This document shows positions 1-8,679 of a stretch of DNA of 64,000 nt, one piece after another. Made by a program: the position numbers and the translations under genes. The DNA comes from JAJPHW01 sp963771505 (lineage in GTDB: Bacteria; Acidobacteriota; Terriglobia; Terriglobales; Acidobacteriaceae). Numbering within the stretch: position 1 is the first letter of the stretch; every line of letters starts with the position of its first letter. Under the pieces are notes generated by a model, which did no database searches, was not told where the DNA came from, and saw nothing but the letters and a program-made list of their open reading frames with translations. The DNA is taken from assembly GCA_963771505.1 (NCBI GenBank), contig CAVYTO010000006.1, positions 310,001-374,000 of the forward strand, read 5' to 3'.

Positions 1-242
1 ATCGCAGCGTTAACCAGCACTGGATGTCCGCCGACAACCTTCACATCTTTGGCGGTGCCATTCGGAGCGACCGTCACTTTGAGCCGCACGACCCCGTTGA
101 TGCTCATCCTGCGGGCCAATTCGGGGTAAATCGGGGCAACTTGGGAGCGGATCTTGCGCTGGCCGTGATCTTGTCCCAGCATGGGAAAGGCTGCCAGAAA
201 GAGGAACAGCGCCACGCAACTGAGTGAGGCGAATCCCTGCAT
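1..242 (-). CDS. Secreted TonB C-terminal domain protein (partial)
   Basis: This gene runs off the left edge; only about 80 N-terminal codons are visible. The ATG at 242 opens a signal peptide (MQGFASLSCVALFLFLAAF, then a likely cut near PMLGQ). It is followed by the start of a TonB C-terminal fold, with the features APIYPELARR, INGVVRLKVTVAPNG and VKVVGGHPVL. TonB_C domains link the inner membrane or periplasm to outer-membrane receptors. Acidobacteria carry many short secreted versions whose exact partner is unknown. The truncation is caused by the window edge. Confidence 0.72.
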   Translation of the reverse strand, partial: MQGFASLSCVALFLFLAAFPMLGQDHGQRKIRSQVAPIYPELARRMSINGVVRLKVTVAPNGTAKDVKVVGGHPVLVNAA

Positions 243-594
243 GCGAACCGCATTTGAACCCAAACCAGACACGAAGCCTCCACGCAACTTTTCGCGAGCG
301 AAAATCTGAAAATGTAGCGAAACCAGTCAGGTTCCATGATTGCGGCAGGTGGCGAAATAACTCAAGTAAAAGTGACCCCAGGGAGATTACTGAAGTTTTG
401 CACTATGGATGCGACGCCAAAATGGCGTAGTCAGAACGAAATCTTGCGGATAGCGTCTTCTGAACTCTTAGGGGTTCTCAATTCGATACCGGGTCTGTTT
501 GCCACTTGACTCAAAATGAGATTCCGAGCTATCGTCCTGTATCTTCAACTAGTTGCAGCAAATCTTATCTAGCTAGAGACAAGCTGCACTTCAT
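243..594. other. Divergent intergenic region
   Basis: This is a 352-base gap between the leftmost TonB-type gene (minus strand) and the histidine kinase (plus strand). It holds no convincing ORF. The only regulatory signal I can point to is a weak sigma-70-like pair at 506-535, listed separately. Confidence 0.5.
506..535 (+). promoter_or_regulatory. Possible sigma-70-type promoter for the kinase cluster
   Basis: TTGACT at 506-511 is followed by an 18-base spacer and TATCGT at 530-535, leaving an untranslated leader of roughly 50 bases before the ATG at 595. The -35 box is good and the -10 box poor. Confidence 0.28.
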
Positions 595-3500
595 ATGGGC
601 GATCAGCGCTTATTTCCCGGCCTAAACGGCCCTAGCGACGCGCGATTCCAGGAGATTCTTCTGGAATTCTCGACCGCCGCATCGCAGGGAATTCCCGCGC
701 TGGCTTTAATTGAGACTTTCTGTCGCACAGCCCGCCAATATTTTCGAGTAGACGGAGTTTACTTCTGGCAACGATCATCATCGGACGAACTGTTGGGCGT
801 TGTGGCAAACGGACTTCGGGCTAGCGAATTCCCCGGCATGCGGCTGAAAGATTCCGATAGCGCCGTGACCGCCGAAGCTGTTCGGACCAGAAAGACGGTC
901 TATATCAACCGTGTGGATGTGAGCCGTCATACGACTGCGGCGGAATTCCACGCCAAAGCGCTGATGGCGGCGCCTCTGGTGGTTGCCGGAGAAGTGATCG
1001 GGGCGGCGGTTTTTCTGCACGGATTGGAATCCGACTTTTTCAACGACAATCTGGCAGCAAAGGCAACCATCCTTTGTGGTCAACTGGGAAGCCTTTTGGA
1101 AGCGAACCGGCTCAGCGAGGTGGCGGAGCAGGGCCATCGAAGAGCCGAAATTTTGGCGGAAGTGGCTCAGGCTCTGCATGCGATTCCTGAAGCTTCCGCG
1201 GCGGTGCAGGTGCTCGCGGAACGCGTGCGGCTGATGTTCGGCACGAACCTGGTATGCGTCTTGATGCGACACCCGGCTCCAGCCTTCGAGCTGCGCGCGG
1301 TAAGCGCGAAATCGCGAGAGATGGAATTGGCGGCACGCGCACGACACGACCGCAAAGGTCTCCATTTCGCTGCCGATCTGGCGGGACGGGCAGTTGCTGC
1401 GGGAGAAGTCATCGCGGTGACCGTCGATCCAGCCACGCATTCTTTGGGAGACATCATTGAAGGCGGAACCCTGTTGGCCGCACCCTTTCGTACTTCTTCG
1501 AGCGACGGAGCGATCCTGGTTTATCCACGATCAGAGGGAGCGTATGGGCCGCAAGAAAAATCTCTGATCACCTCAATTGCAGGTTTTGGTGCCGTAGCGA
1601 TAGCCAACGCGGAACTGTATGAGACGGCTCAGGCGCAAGCGCAAGAATTACAGCAGCTGCTCGCCATCTCTTCGGAACTGGGTTCCCTGGGAGACCTCGA
1701 CCAATTCCTGCAAAAGTTCGCTTTGCGAGCTGGAGATTTTTTAGGATTCGAGCGCTCATTAATCGGGCTCTGGGAAGACGGAGCATTCCGTCTTCGTTGG
1801 GGCGCCGAACAAGGCGAGTGTAAGCGCCTGGATCTGGTCATTCCTGAAGGCCCGGCCAGCAAATCGTTGGCGAATAAGCAGGTTTTTTGGACAGACACGC
1901 CTGCCATCACGCCGGGAGCGAATCTGGAAATCATCGCCGCATTCAATATCAGGCAACTCCTCACGGTGCCGTTGCTGGCGGCGGACGGTTCTGTGCTGGG
2001 CATGTTTGGGGTTCTCGATAGAAAAGACCGGATGGGAATTTCCCAGGAGGACGTGCGCCGTGCGCGGGTTTTGGCTGGCCAAGTAGCGATGGCGCTCGAA
2101 GTGACTCGCAACCTTCACTTGTCGGAACAATATCGCACGCGGGCTGAATCCTTGATGCGTCTGGCCATCGGCCTGAACTCACTTTTGCGATTGCCAGAAT
2201 TTGCCAAGACCTTTGTCGATCGCGCGGTCGATATCACAAGTGCGAAGGGAGCAGGACTGGCAGTAGTTCAGGGCAGCTCTTTCGACTGGTTAGTTTTGAA
2301 GGACGCGGCGGGAAATAAGATCACAAACCCAGACATGGCGCATCGGCTCTCGCAAGCCGCACAACGTGTATTGGCAAATCAAGGCGAAGCGATTCTATCG
2401 GTGTCCGCTGCGGCTTTTCTCGGTGAATCCGACACAGCGACTCTAGGCTGGACCCGGTGCACGCTGCTGAGGTTACACTCCAGCGCAGGCGAACTCACTG
2501 GCCTTTTGTGCCTAAATGACGCGGCTTTGGGAGCATCGCCAAGCGACAGCCGTTTGCTACAGGCGATTGCGGCGCACGGCGCAGTGGCGCTTGAAAACGC
2601 GCGGCTATTCACGCGCATGGACCAGGCGAACCGACACTGGACGGAGATTTTCGACTCCATCAGTGACTTCATTGTGGCGCATGACGAATCGGACAAGGTG
2701 CTTCGAGTCAACCGGTCGTTGGCCAACTTCATTGGTTCCGAGCCGCAAGCATTGGTGGGCGTTAGCACGTGGGCGCTGTTGGGGATGTGTGAGAATCCGG
2801 CATTTCGCGCGTGCCCGTTTTGCCTGATCACCAGCCGCGGCGCGGATGAATATTCGCACCCGGCCCTGGATAGGACATACCTGGTCTCGACTTCACGAGT
2901 TCATGGCGCGAACAATGAGGGGTTGCAGACGGTTCATGTTCTGAAAGACATCACCGACCGGCGGGAGGCCGAGCGCCGTTATCGCGAACTGTTCGACAAC
3001 ATTCAGGAAGGATTGTTCTTCTCTACTCCCGACGGCCGTTTCGTTGAGGTGAATGAAGCCCTGGTCCGGATGCTAGGGTTTGGGAGCCGCGAAGAACTTC
3101 TGCAATCGGATGTGCGCACACAGATTTACTCGAGCGACGATCGCCATCGCGAGTTGGCCGCGCTCATGGAGAAAAACGGCGCCCTGCGCAATCACGAAGA
3201 AACGTTAAGACGGAAGGATGGTCAGACAATTCATGTTCTGATCAATGCTTTCGCCGTCCGGGACGCGCAGTTGCGGGTCTTGCAATACCGCGGCTTGATG
3301 CTGGACATTACCGGACTCAAGAATTTTCAGGCTGAACTACAACGGGAGCGCGATTTTTCCGGAAAGATCCTCAACAATACCCAAAGTTTCATTCTGGTCG
3401 TCGACGGCGATGGGTTGATCACTTACGCCAATCGCCGATGGTACGAGATGGGATACGAGCAAAGCAGCGTGCTTGGGCACCGTCTCGCCGATTTGGTAGT

Positions 3501-4434
3501 ACCAAGCCGGCGCGAAACGCTGGAGGCCGCCCTCGCGGAAACAGTTTCCGGGCGCGCGGTCGATAACCTTGAACTTCAAATTCTCAATGGCAAAGGCCGG
3601 GCTGGGCAATTTGCGCTAAACCTGAGTCCTATGCGGGACGAGCAAGGGAACGTATCGAGCATCGTTGTGGTAATGAGCGACGTCACGGACGCTGCCACCC
3701 TGCAGGCTAAACTCCTGCACACTGAAAAAATGGCTGCGGTCGGGCAGTTGGTGTCGGGCGTGGCCCACGAAGTTAACAATCCGCTGACCGCGATTCTTGG
3801 ATTTTCCGATCTCTTAATGGAAAACACTGAAGTACCGGAATCTGCCCGCAAAGACTTGCGTGTAATTCTGCAAGAAGCTCAACGAACGAAGCAGATCGTG
3901 CAGAATCTTCTCAGCTTTGCGCGGCAAATGCCGCCACAAAAGCAACCGCTTCAATTGACGCCGATTTTAAAGCGGACAGTGCAGTTGCGATCCTACGATC
4001 TTCATAGCCGGGGCGTGGAAGTCGTCGAACAGTTTGCCGTCACGTTGCCTCAGGTTGTAGGGGATGCCCACCAGTTGCAGCAGGTTTTTCTGAACATCAT
4101 CAACAATGCTTACGATGCGGTGCGGGACAAGGGCCGGGCTGGGCGCATCGAAATCGTCGCGGAGCAACGAGGAGAGTTCGTGGAGATATCTTTCCGTGAT
4201 AACGGTACCGGTATCTTGAATGCAGATCGGATTTTCGATCCCTTTTTCACGACTAAAGAAGTGGGTCAAGGGACGGGATTGGGATTAAGTATCTGCTACG
4301 GCATTGTCCATGAACACGGCGGAGAAATTCTGTGCGAAAACAATCCCGGCGGAGGGGCACGGTTTATTGTGCGGCTGCCGGTAGCGCGTCCAACCGCGTC
4401 GATTGGGATGGCCGCGGGAGTGGTGCAAACATGA
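595..4434 (+). CDS. Multi-sensor histidine kinase (GAF x4, PAS x3, HisKA, HATPase)
   Basis: This 1279-residue protein should autophosphorylate on His and signal to the two response regulators encoded immediately downstream. I read about four GAF-like domains (around 15-175, 180-345, 352-505 and 515-680) and three PAS domains (around 690-790, 795-910 and 915-1030). The dimerisation/phosphoacceptor box is VAHEVNNPLTAILGF with His1058. The ATPase has the N box NIINNAYDAV (1167-1176), RDNGTGI, FDPFFTTK and GTGLGLSI. There is no signal peptide or obvious transmembrane segment, so it is probably cytosolic. The first PAS carries three closely spaced Cys (GMCEN, then CPFC). The stop overlaps the next start as ATGA, so the genes are translationally coupled. 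The inputs are not identifiable from sequence. Confidence 0.93.
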   Translation: MGDQRLFPGLNGPSDARFQEILLEFSTAASQGIPALALIETFCRTARQYFRVDGVYFWQRSSSDELLGVVANGLRASEFPGMRLKDSDSAVTAEAVRTRKTVYINRVDVSRHTTAAEFHAKALMAAPLVVAGEVIGAAVFLHGLESDFFNDNLAAKATILCGQLGSLLEANRLSEVAEQGHRRAEILAEVAQALHAIPEASAAVQVLAERVRLMFGTNLVCVLMRHPAPAFELRAVSAKSREMELAARARHDRKGLHFAADLAGRAVAAGEVIAVTVDPATHSLGDIIEGGTLLAAPFRTSSSDGAILVYPRSEGAYGPQEKSLITSIAGFGAVAIANAELYETAQAQAQELQQLLAISSELGSLGDLDQFLQKFALRAGDFLGFERSLIGLWEDGAFRLRWGAEQGECKRLDLVIPEGPASKSLANKQVFWTDTPAITPGANLEIIAAFNIRQLLTVPLLAADGSVLGMFGVLDRKDRMGISQEDVRRARVLAGQVAMALEVTRNLHLSEQYRTRAESLMRLAIGLNSLLRLPEFAKTFVDRAVDITSAKGAGLAVVQGSSFDWLVLKDAAGNKITNPDMAHRLSQAAQRVLANQGEAILSVSAAAFLGESDTATLGWTRCTLLRLHSSAGELTGLLCLNDAALGASPSDSRLLQAIAAHGAVALENARLFTRMDQANRHWTEIFDSISDFIVAHDESDKVLRVNRSLANFIGSEPQALVGVSTWALLGMCENPAFRACPFCLITSRGADEYSHPALDRTYLVSTSRVHGANNEGLQTVHVLKDITDRREAERRYRELFDNIQEGLFFSTPDGRFVEVNEALVRMLGFGSREELLQSDVRTQIYSSDDRHRELAALMEKNGALRNHEETLRRKDGQTIHVLINAFAVRDAQLRVLQYRGLMLDITGLKNFQAELQRERDFSGKILNNTQSFILVVDGDGLITYANRRWYEMGYEQSSVLGHRLADLVVPSRRETLEAALAETVSGRAVDNLELQILNGKGRAGQFALNLSPMRDEQGNVSSIVVVMSDVTDAATLQAKLLHTEKMAAVGQLVSGVAHEVNNPLTAILGFSDLLMENTEVPESARKDLRVILQEAQRTKQIVQNLLSFARQMPPQKQPLQLTPILKRTVQLRSYDLHSRGVEVVEQFAVTLPQVVGDAHQLQQVFLNIINNAYDAVRDKGRAGRIEIVAEQRGEFVEISFRDNGTGILNADRIFDPFFTTKEVGQGTGLGLSICYGIVHEHGGEILCENNPGGGARFIVRLPVARPTASIGMAAGVVQT

Positions 4435-4832
4435 AGCAGACCGGATCGAAGCCTTCGCTACTTCCCATCCTGCTCATTGAAGATGAGCCGGCAGTCATGG
4501 CGTACGTCCGCGCAACCCTGGAACGCAGCGGGTTCGAAGTTGTGTGTGCAGAGAGCGGCGTGGACGGCATCCGCCGGCTCGAGTCAGACGACTTTCTTGG
4601 AGTTGTCTCCGACATGAGGACTCCCGGCGGCGTGGATGGCTCCGATGTTCACGCGTGGATTCTTGCGAATCGCCCTGCATTGTCGGCTCGCGTAATTTTC
4701 ATCACGGGTGACATTGCCAACGACGAGACGGTCGCAATTCTCAAGAAGACTGGCGCGCCGTGCGTGGAAAAGCCGTTTCGTGTTCAGCAATTTATTTCGG
4801 TCGTGGAAGAGACCTTCGGGAAAGCCAAATGA
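4431..4832 (+). CDS. Single-domain response regulator (CheY-like receiver)
   Basis: The 133-residue protein is a stand-alone receiver. The acidic pocket is E17/D18/E19 (LLIEDEP), the phosphoacceptor is D61 (VVSDM), the Thr is in FITGD and the Lys is in VEKPF. I chose the ATG at 4431 because it overlaps the kinase stop (ATGA) and places the receiver beta-1 strand correctly; a longer reading from 4332 would overlap the kinase by about 100 bases. The protein ends with the receiver and has no output domain, so it is either a phosphorelay intermediate or acts by protein-protein contact. It is likely phosphorylated by the adjacent kinase. Confidence 0.9.
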   Translation: MKQTGSKPSLLPILLIEDEPAVMAYVRATLERSGFEVVCAESGVDGIRRLESDDFLGVVSDMRTPGGVDGSDVHAWILANRPALSARVIFITGDIANDETVAILKKTGAPCVEKPFRVQQFISVVEETFGKAK

Positions 4833-6232
4833 GCAATCTTTCACAAGTGAGATTTCTCATCGTCGATGACGAGCCCAGCATTCGCAAACTGTGCATGACT
4901 GTCGGCTCAGGTCTCGGCCTCACATGCATGGAAGCAGAGAGCGGCGAAATAGCTTTGAGTCTGCTGGAAGAGCATCCGGTGCAGATCATTCTCACGGACT
5001 TGGTCATGCCGAACATGTCCGGCTTGGAATTTCTAGGAAAAGTAAAACGGCTCTGCCCACGCACGGAAGTTGCGGTAATGACCGGGCACGGGTCCATTGA
5101 AACCGCCGTTCAAGCGATGAAACTTGGTGCCTACGATTACATCAGCAAGCCATTTTCGCCGCTGGAAGAATTGCGGCTGCTATTGCGGCGTTTGGCGGAC
5201 AAAGTCTTACTGGTCGAAGAAAACAGATTTCTGCGCGAAAGGGCCGCGACCGACACAGAGTTGCACGGCATTGTTGGAACTTCAGTGAAAATCCAGGATG
5301 TTCTGCGGATGATTTCGCGGCTGAAAGATACGCGGACGCCGGTCCTGATAACCGGTGAAAGCGGATCGGGGAAAGAGCTCGTTGCCCGCGCGATACATTA
5401 TCACGGCGCTCTTGCGAGCCAACCTTTTGTCGCGGTCGACTGCGGGGCATTGGTGCCAACACTTATTGAGAGCGAGCTTTTTGGCTACGAAAAGGGAGCT
5501 TTCACCGGAGCAACGAAGTCGAAGACCGGGCTTTTTCAGGCCGCGCATGGTGGCACGATCTTTCTCGATGAAATCGGCGAGCTGCCGCTCGAATTGCAAG
5601 CGAAGCTGTTGCGCGTCTTGCAGGAGAAAGAGATTCGGCCCGTAGGCAGTAACCATCGAACCCGGGTCGATGTTCGGGTGATCGCGGCTACCAATCGCGA
5701 CCTCGAAACCGAATATAGAAACGGCACATTCCGGAAAGATCTATATTTCCGGCTCAATGTTGTGACCGTGTATCTACCTTCGCTCCGGGAGCGTAGATCC
5801 GATATTCCGATGCTTGCGCACTGGTTTCTGGAACGATATGCGCGAGGCGAGCCGGTGCAGATTACGACTACGGCGATGCGCTGCCTCATGCAATATGATT
5901 GGCCCGGCAACGTGCGGGAGTTGGAAAATTGCATGGAGCGGGCGGTGGCATTAGGGGACGGAAAAATAATCGACGTATCCGACCTTCCTGCCGCGCTGAT
6001 CAGCGACTCAGAGACCTTAGATATGGGTACCGTGCAAACTCCGGGTACAACGGACCTCGAAGATATAGAGCGCGCGACCATTCGGCGGGTCTTTGATCAA
6101 GTGAATGGCGACAAGGCACTAGCTGGAAAAATGCTGGGAATCAGCCGTGCGACGCTCTATCGAAAATTGAAGCGTTACAACATCGGTGCCGGCAACCTGG
6201 CACGATCTGCGGCGAGCCACTCGCTTCAATAG
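4829..6232 (+). CDS. NtrC-family sigma-54-dependent response regulator
   Basis: This 467-residue activator has three domains. The receiver (1-120) has D13/D14, phosphoacceptor D57 (ILTDLVMPN) and the Lys in ISKPFS. The AAA+ domain has Walker A GESGSGKE, an intact GAFTGA sigma-54 contact loop, Walker B FLDEIGEL and an arginine-finger region near FRKDLYFRLNV. The C-terminus is a Fis-type HTH (DKALAGKMLGISRATLYRKL). It should remodel sigma-54 RNA polymerase at unknown promoters. The ATG at 4829 overlaps the previous stop (ATGA), completing a kinase-receiver-activator cluster. I saw no -24/-12 promoter that I could assign as a target in this window. Confidence 0.93.
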   Translation: MSNLSQVRFLIVDDEPSIRKLCMTVGSGLGLTCMEAESGEIALSLLEEHPVQIILTDLVMPNMSGLEFLGKVKRLCPRTEVAVMTGHGSIETAVQAMKLGAYDYISKPFSPLEELRLLLRRLADKVLLVEENRFLRERAATDTELHGIVGTSVKIQDVLRMISRLKDTRTPVLITGESGSGKELVARAIHYHGALASQPFVAVDCGALVPTLIESELFGYEKGAFTGATKSKTGLFQAAHGGTIFLDEIGELPLELQAKLLRVLQEKEIRPVGSNHRTRVDVRVIAATNRDLETEYRNGTFRKDLYFRLNVVTVYLPSLRERRSDIPMLAHWFLERYARGEPVQITTTAMRCLMQYDWPGNVRELENCMERAVALGDGKIIDVSDLPAALISDSETLDMGTVQTPGTTDLEDIERATIRRVFDQVNGDKALAGKMLGISRATLYRKLKRYNIGAGNLARSAASHSLQ

Positions 6233-6471
6233 GCAAGACAAGGCATCGTGAGACGCTTGTATCAAGATGAGACCAATCCGGTCGTATTGAGACGATCCGC
6301 GATTCTGAACGACCTCTAATCAACAACTTAAGACCAATCTGAATTGGCCGAAGAAGTGCAATGTTAGTAAACAATGCGGTCAGGGAGCCTAGGTCTTGCT
6401 AACCGGCAGTCTTGGAATCCCGGCCGCATTCTCTGTACCAAATTTTCTCCCCCGAGAACTGAGGCGAACTT

Positions 6472-6822
6472 TTGGCTAGAGAAGCAGTGAGTCCGGCAAA
6501 ATCCGGTCGCATCAGCCCCACTATCAACCTGGCGAGATTTTTCCCTGAAGCCACACCGGTGCGAATTCCCGTTCGCCTGACGCGTGTGGGCGAGGGCAGC
6601 CCGGTTCATTCTGAAACCACGATTCTTGAGTTCGGCACCTCAAAAGAAGCTTTATTTGCCTCCAGCATGGCGCTGGAATTTGGGGACACGTTGCGTTTGC
6701 AGAATTCAGATGGATCGTTTGACACCGAAGCCTGCGTCGTCGCTTTGCAATACAACGGCGATCGGACGGCAGTGGCTGCACGTTTTACCGGAGAGATTAC
6801 AAACTGGATCATAAAATCATGA
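6472..6822 (+). CDS. PilZ-like domain protein
   Basis: The 116-residue protein resembles short acidobacterial PilZ-like proteins. A central segment (TILEFGTSKEALF, LEFGDTLRL) and the C-terminal VAARF strand match the barrel pattern. The c-di-GMP motifs RxxxR and D/NxSxxG are not clearly present, so nucleotide binding is doubtful. The start is a TTG at 6472 with an upstream GAGG about seven bases away; a GTG at 6487 is possible. Its stop overlaps the next start as ATGA, so the two genes are coupled. The 239 bases upstream hold no gene. Confidence 0.6.
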   Translation: MAREAVSPAKSGRISPTINLARFFPEATPVRIPVRLTRVGEGSPVHSETTILEFGTSKEALFASSMALEFGDTLRLQNSDGSFDTEACVVALQYNGDRTAVAARFTGEITNWIIKS

Positions 6823-7814
6823 CGAAAACTTCACCTTTGTCCGCGCCCGGCGCGCGATGGCAAAACGCAAGAATTCTGTATCCGATTTATACCGCTCTGT
6901 CGCGTGAGTTTGTAATCGAGGTAGCCGAATGCCCGGAGCTTGTCTCTGGCGGCGATTCGCCTTCCCAGGATGCGATCCAGAGCGCTGAAAAATGGTTGGG
7001 GCAGGTTGATAGCCATATTCAGGTACATCAGCTCCGGCAATTTCTGCAGACAACAACGCTCACCAGCGAGTCAGCGCTGTCGGCACTGTTGTTGCACCAT
7101 CTTCACCAGAGCAGCCACAGCGACTCAGACCGCGACAAGATTGACTTCCTGCTGGTGCAATTGTTTTCGCTTTATGCCCCGCCGCTGCTCGATCCGGAAC
7201 AAACGAGCATGGAATTCGTCGCTGGCGCTCTGAAAGCAGTTCTAGGGGAAACGGCACTGGCGATTCCCGCGTGGCTCGAGCCTCTGGACGGATTGATCGA
7301 AGAAGCGCATGCTTGCCGGACCCTGAATGCGCTGTTCACCAGCCGCATCATTGAACGGGGAAGAAAACTTAAAAGCTCAGCAGAAAACAATTACTTCACG
7401 CCGGTAGCCATGGTGGCATTCACCCGGTTCAGCTTTTTGATGCGACGATTGTTTTTCCGCCTGATGCATCAAGACCTAAACGCCACGCTCGATGGATTGC
7501 GGGAACTCGAACACCGCGGCATAGCCACTCTCGACTGTCGGAAGGCGCAATTTTCCGCGGAAGAACCGGTCGACCGGCTTCGCATGATCTGCCAGTCATG
7601 GAAAGTGATGTTCCAGGCTGAATATTCCTCAGGACAAGCCCTGGCCATGCTCGTTGACCTTCGCACTGCGGTCGATCAAGCGCTGGCGAAGAGTTCGCAA
7701 GGCTCGACACCGGCACCAGCGAAAGCCAAGGCAGCAGCGGCCATGAGCTTCGACGTAAGCACGCCGGAGACAGTGGAGTTTGAGGTGTCGGCCGGAGCGC
7801 CTGAACCGGAATAA
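6819..7814 (+). CDS. Conserved hypothetical protein, mostly helical
   Basis: I do not recognise this 331-residue protein. It is predicted soluble, rich in Leu and Ala, with long helical stretches through about residues 60-290 and a low-complexity Ala/Pro/Lys/Glu tail (about 280-331). No signal peptide or membrane segment is visible. It is coupled by ATGA overlap to the upstream PilZ-like gene and is followed 62 bases later by a two-component-like gene, so a role in the same signalling module is a reasonable inference. Confidence 0.7.
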   Translation: MTKTSPLSAPGARWQNARILYPIYTALSREFVIEVAECPELVSGGDSPSQDAIQSAEKWLGQVDSHIQVHQLRQFLQTTTLTSESALSALLLHHLHQSSHSDSDRDKIDFLLVQLFSLYAPPLLDPEQTSMEFVAGALKAVLGETALAIPAWLEPLDGLIEEAHACRTLNALFTSRIIERGRKLKSSAENNYFTPVAMVAFTRFSFLMRRLFFRLMHQDLNATLDGLRELEHRGIATLDCRKAQFSAEEPVDRLRMICQSWKVMFQAEYSSGQALAMLVDLRTAVDQALAKSSQGSTPAPAKAKAAAAMSFDVSTPETVEFEVSAGAPEPE

Positions 7815-7876
7815 CACACCGATCGGTAAAGGTTGGATCAGAAACCGCCTACTTTCCATTTTTCGGGAGCGCAGCT

Positions 7877-8554
7877 TTGGACGAACAGACCGTTCTGATC
7901 GTTTCAGACGATATAGACTTCTCGCGAGCGGTCACTGGACGCTGGCAATCCGAACGCTGTTTGCCGACTTTCACTCTGATGGGCTCCGACCTCTGTTCGA
8001 CGAGCACGCCGGTCGACGGTGCCTTCGATGCTGCTGTCATTGGGGATGTAAAAAAGAACGGGATTAATAAAGCGCTGCGTTTCCTAAAATCCGCTGGCGT
8101 GCCAGCACTGTGGGTTCGGGACGAAGCAAATTCCCCTCGCATCGACCAGGAAATTCCGGCGGGTGTCGTGATGATGCGGCGGCGCGAAGGTTGGACCGAC
8201 ACCGTCGTATCGATGATGACGGAAATCCTGCGGCGTTGTGCTTCCGAAGCAAAACAACAAAGCCTCCTCCAGCAAACTCACGCGCTTGAGCACGATGCAG
8301 CGCTGGGCCGATACATGCTGGAAATGCGGCACACCCTGAATAACGCGCTCACATCCGTACTCGGGAATTCTGAGTTGCTACTTCTCGAAACGAGAGTGTT
8401 GTCATCGCAAGCGCTTCCGCAGGTGGAAACCATCCACAACATGTCGATGCGCATTCACGAGATTCTGCAAAGATTTTCTTCGCTGGAGAAAGAACTGAAC
8501 TTGTCAGGAAGTACACAAGCTGTTCGCAGCGCCGCCGTTGGAAGGTCACACTGA
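7877..8554 (+). CDS. Receiver-like/DHp protein lacking an ATPase domain
   Basis: The 225-residue protein starts at a TTG (7877) with GGGAG seven bases upstream. Residues 1-105 look like a degenerate receiver (VLIVSDDIDFS, candidate phosphoacceptor D57 in VIGDV). Residues 140-200 resemble a histidine-kinase dimerisation helix pair (MLEMRHTLNNALTSVLGNSE) with His152 at the phosphoacceptor position. No HATPase follows; the protein ends about 70 residues after the His. It could be a phosphotransfer or dimerisation adaptor served by another kinase. It is the last gene of the PilZ-like cluster. Confidence 0.72.
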   Translation: MDEQTVLIVSDDIDFSRAVTGRWQSERCLPTFTLMGSDLCSTSTPVDGAFDAAVIGDVKKNGINKALRFLKSAGVPALWVRDEANSPRIDQEIPAGVVMMRRREGWTDTVVSMMTEILRRCASEAKQQSLLQQTHALEHDAALGRYMLEMRHTLNNALTSVLGNSELLLLETRVLSSQALPQVETIHNMSMRIHEILQRFSSLEKELNLSGSTQAVRSAAVGRSH

Positions 8555-8588
8555 GCGGCTAACCCAATTCCTGAGGGCCTAAGCTCAG

Positions 8589-8637
8589 CGGCTGAAGCCG
8601 TAGCATTGGCGTAACAATCGCAGCGGTGAACCGCTGC
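8589..8637. repeat. Pair of TGAA-loop hairpins (REP-like)
   Basis: Two GC-rich hairpins with the same TGAA loop lie in the gap between convergent genes. One is CGGC-TGAA-GCCG (8589-8600); the other is GCAGCGG-TGAA-CCGCTGC (8620-8637), a perfect 7-bp stem. No T-run follows, so they are not classical terminators. They resemble REP-type intergenic palindromes and may stabilise 3' ends. Confidence 0.5.
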
Positions 8638-8679
8638 GCCACCCAAAAGCGATCCAATTCCCATGCGGCGACCAAGTTG

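Noticed and set aside
6329..6354. FliA-like promoter before the PilZ-like gene (TAAGACCA, GCCGAAGA)
   Set aside because: The spacer is 10 rather than 11 bases and the -10 element departs from GCCGAT, unlike the five accepted sites.
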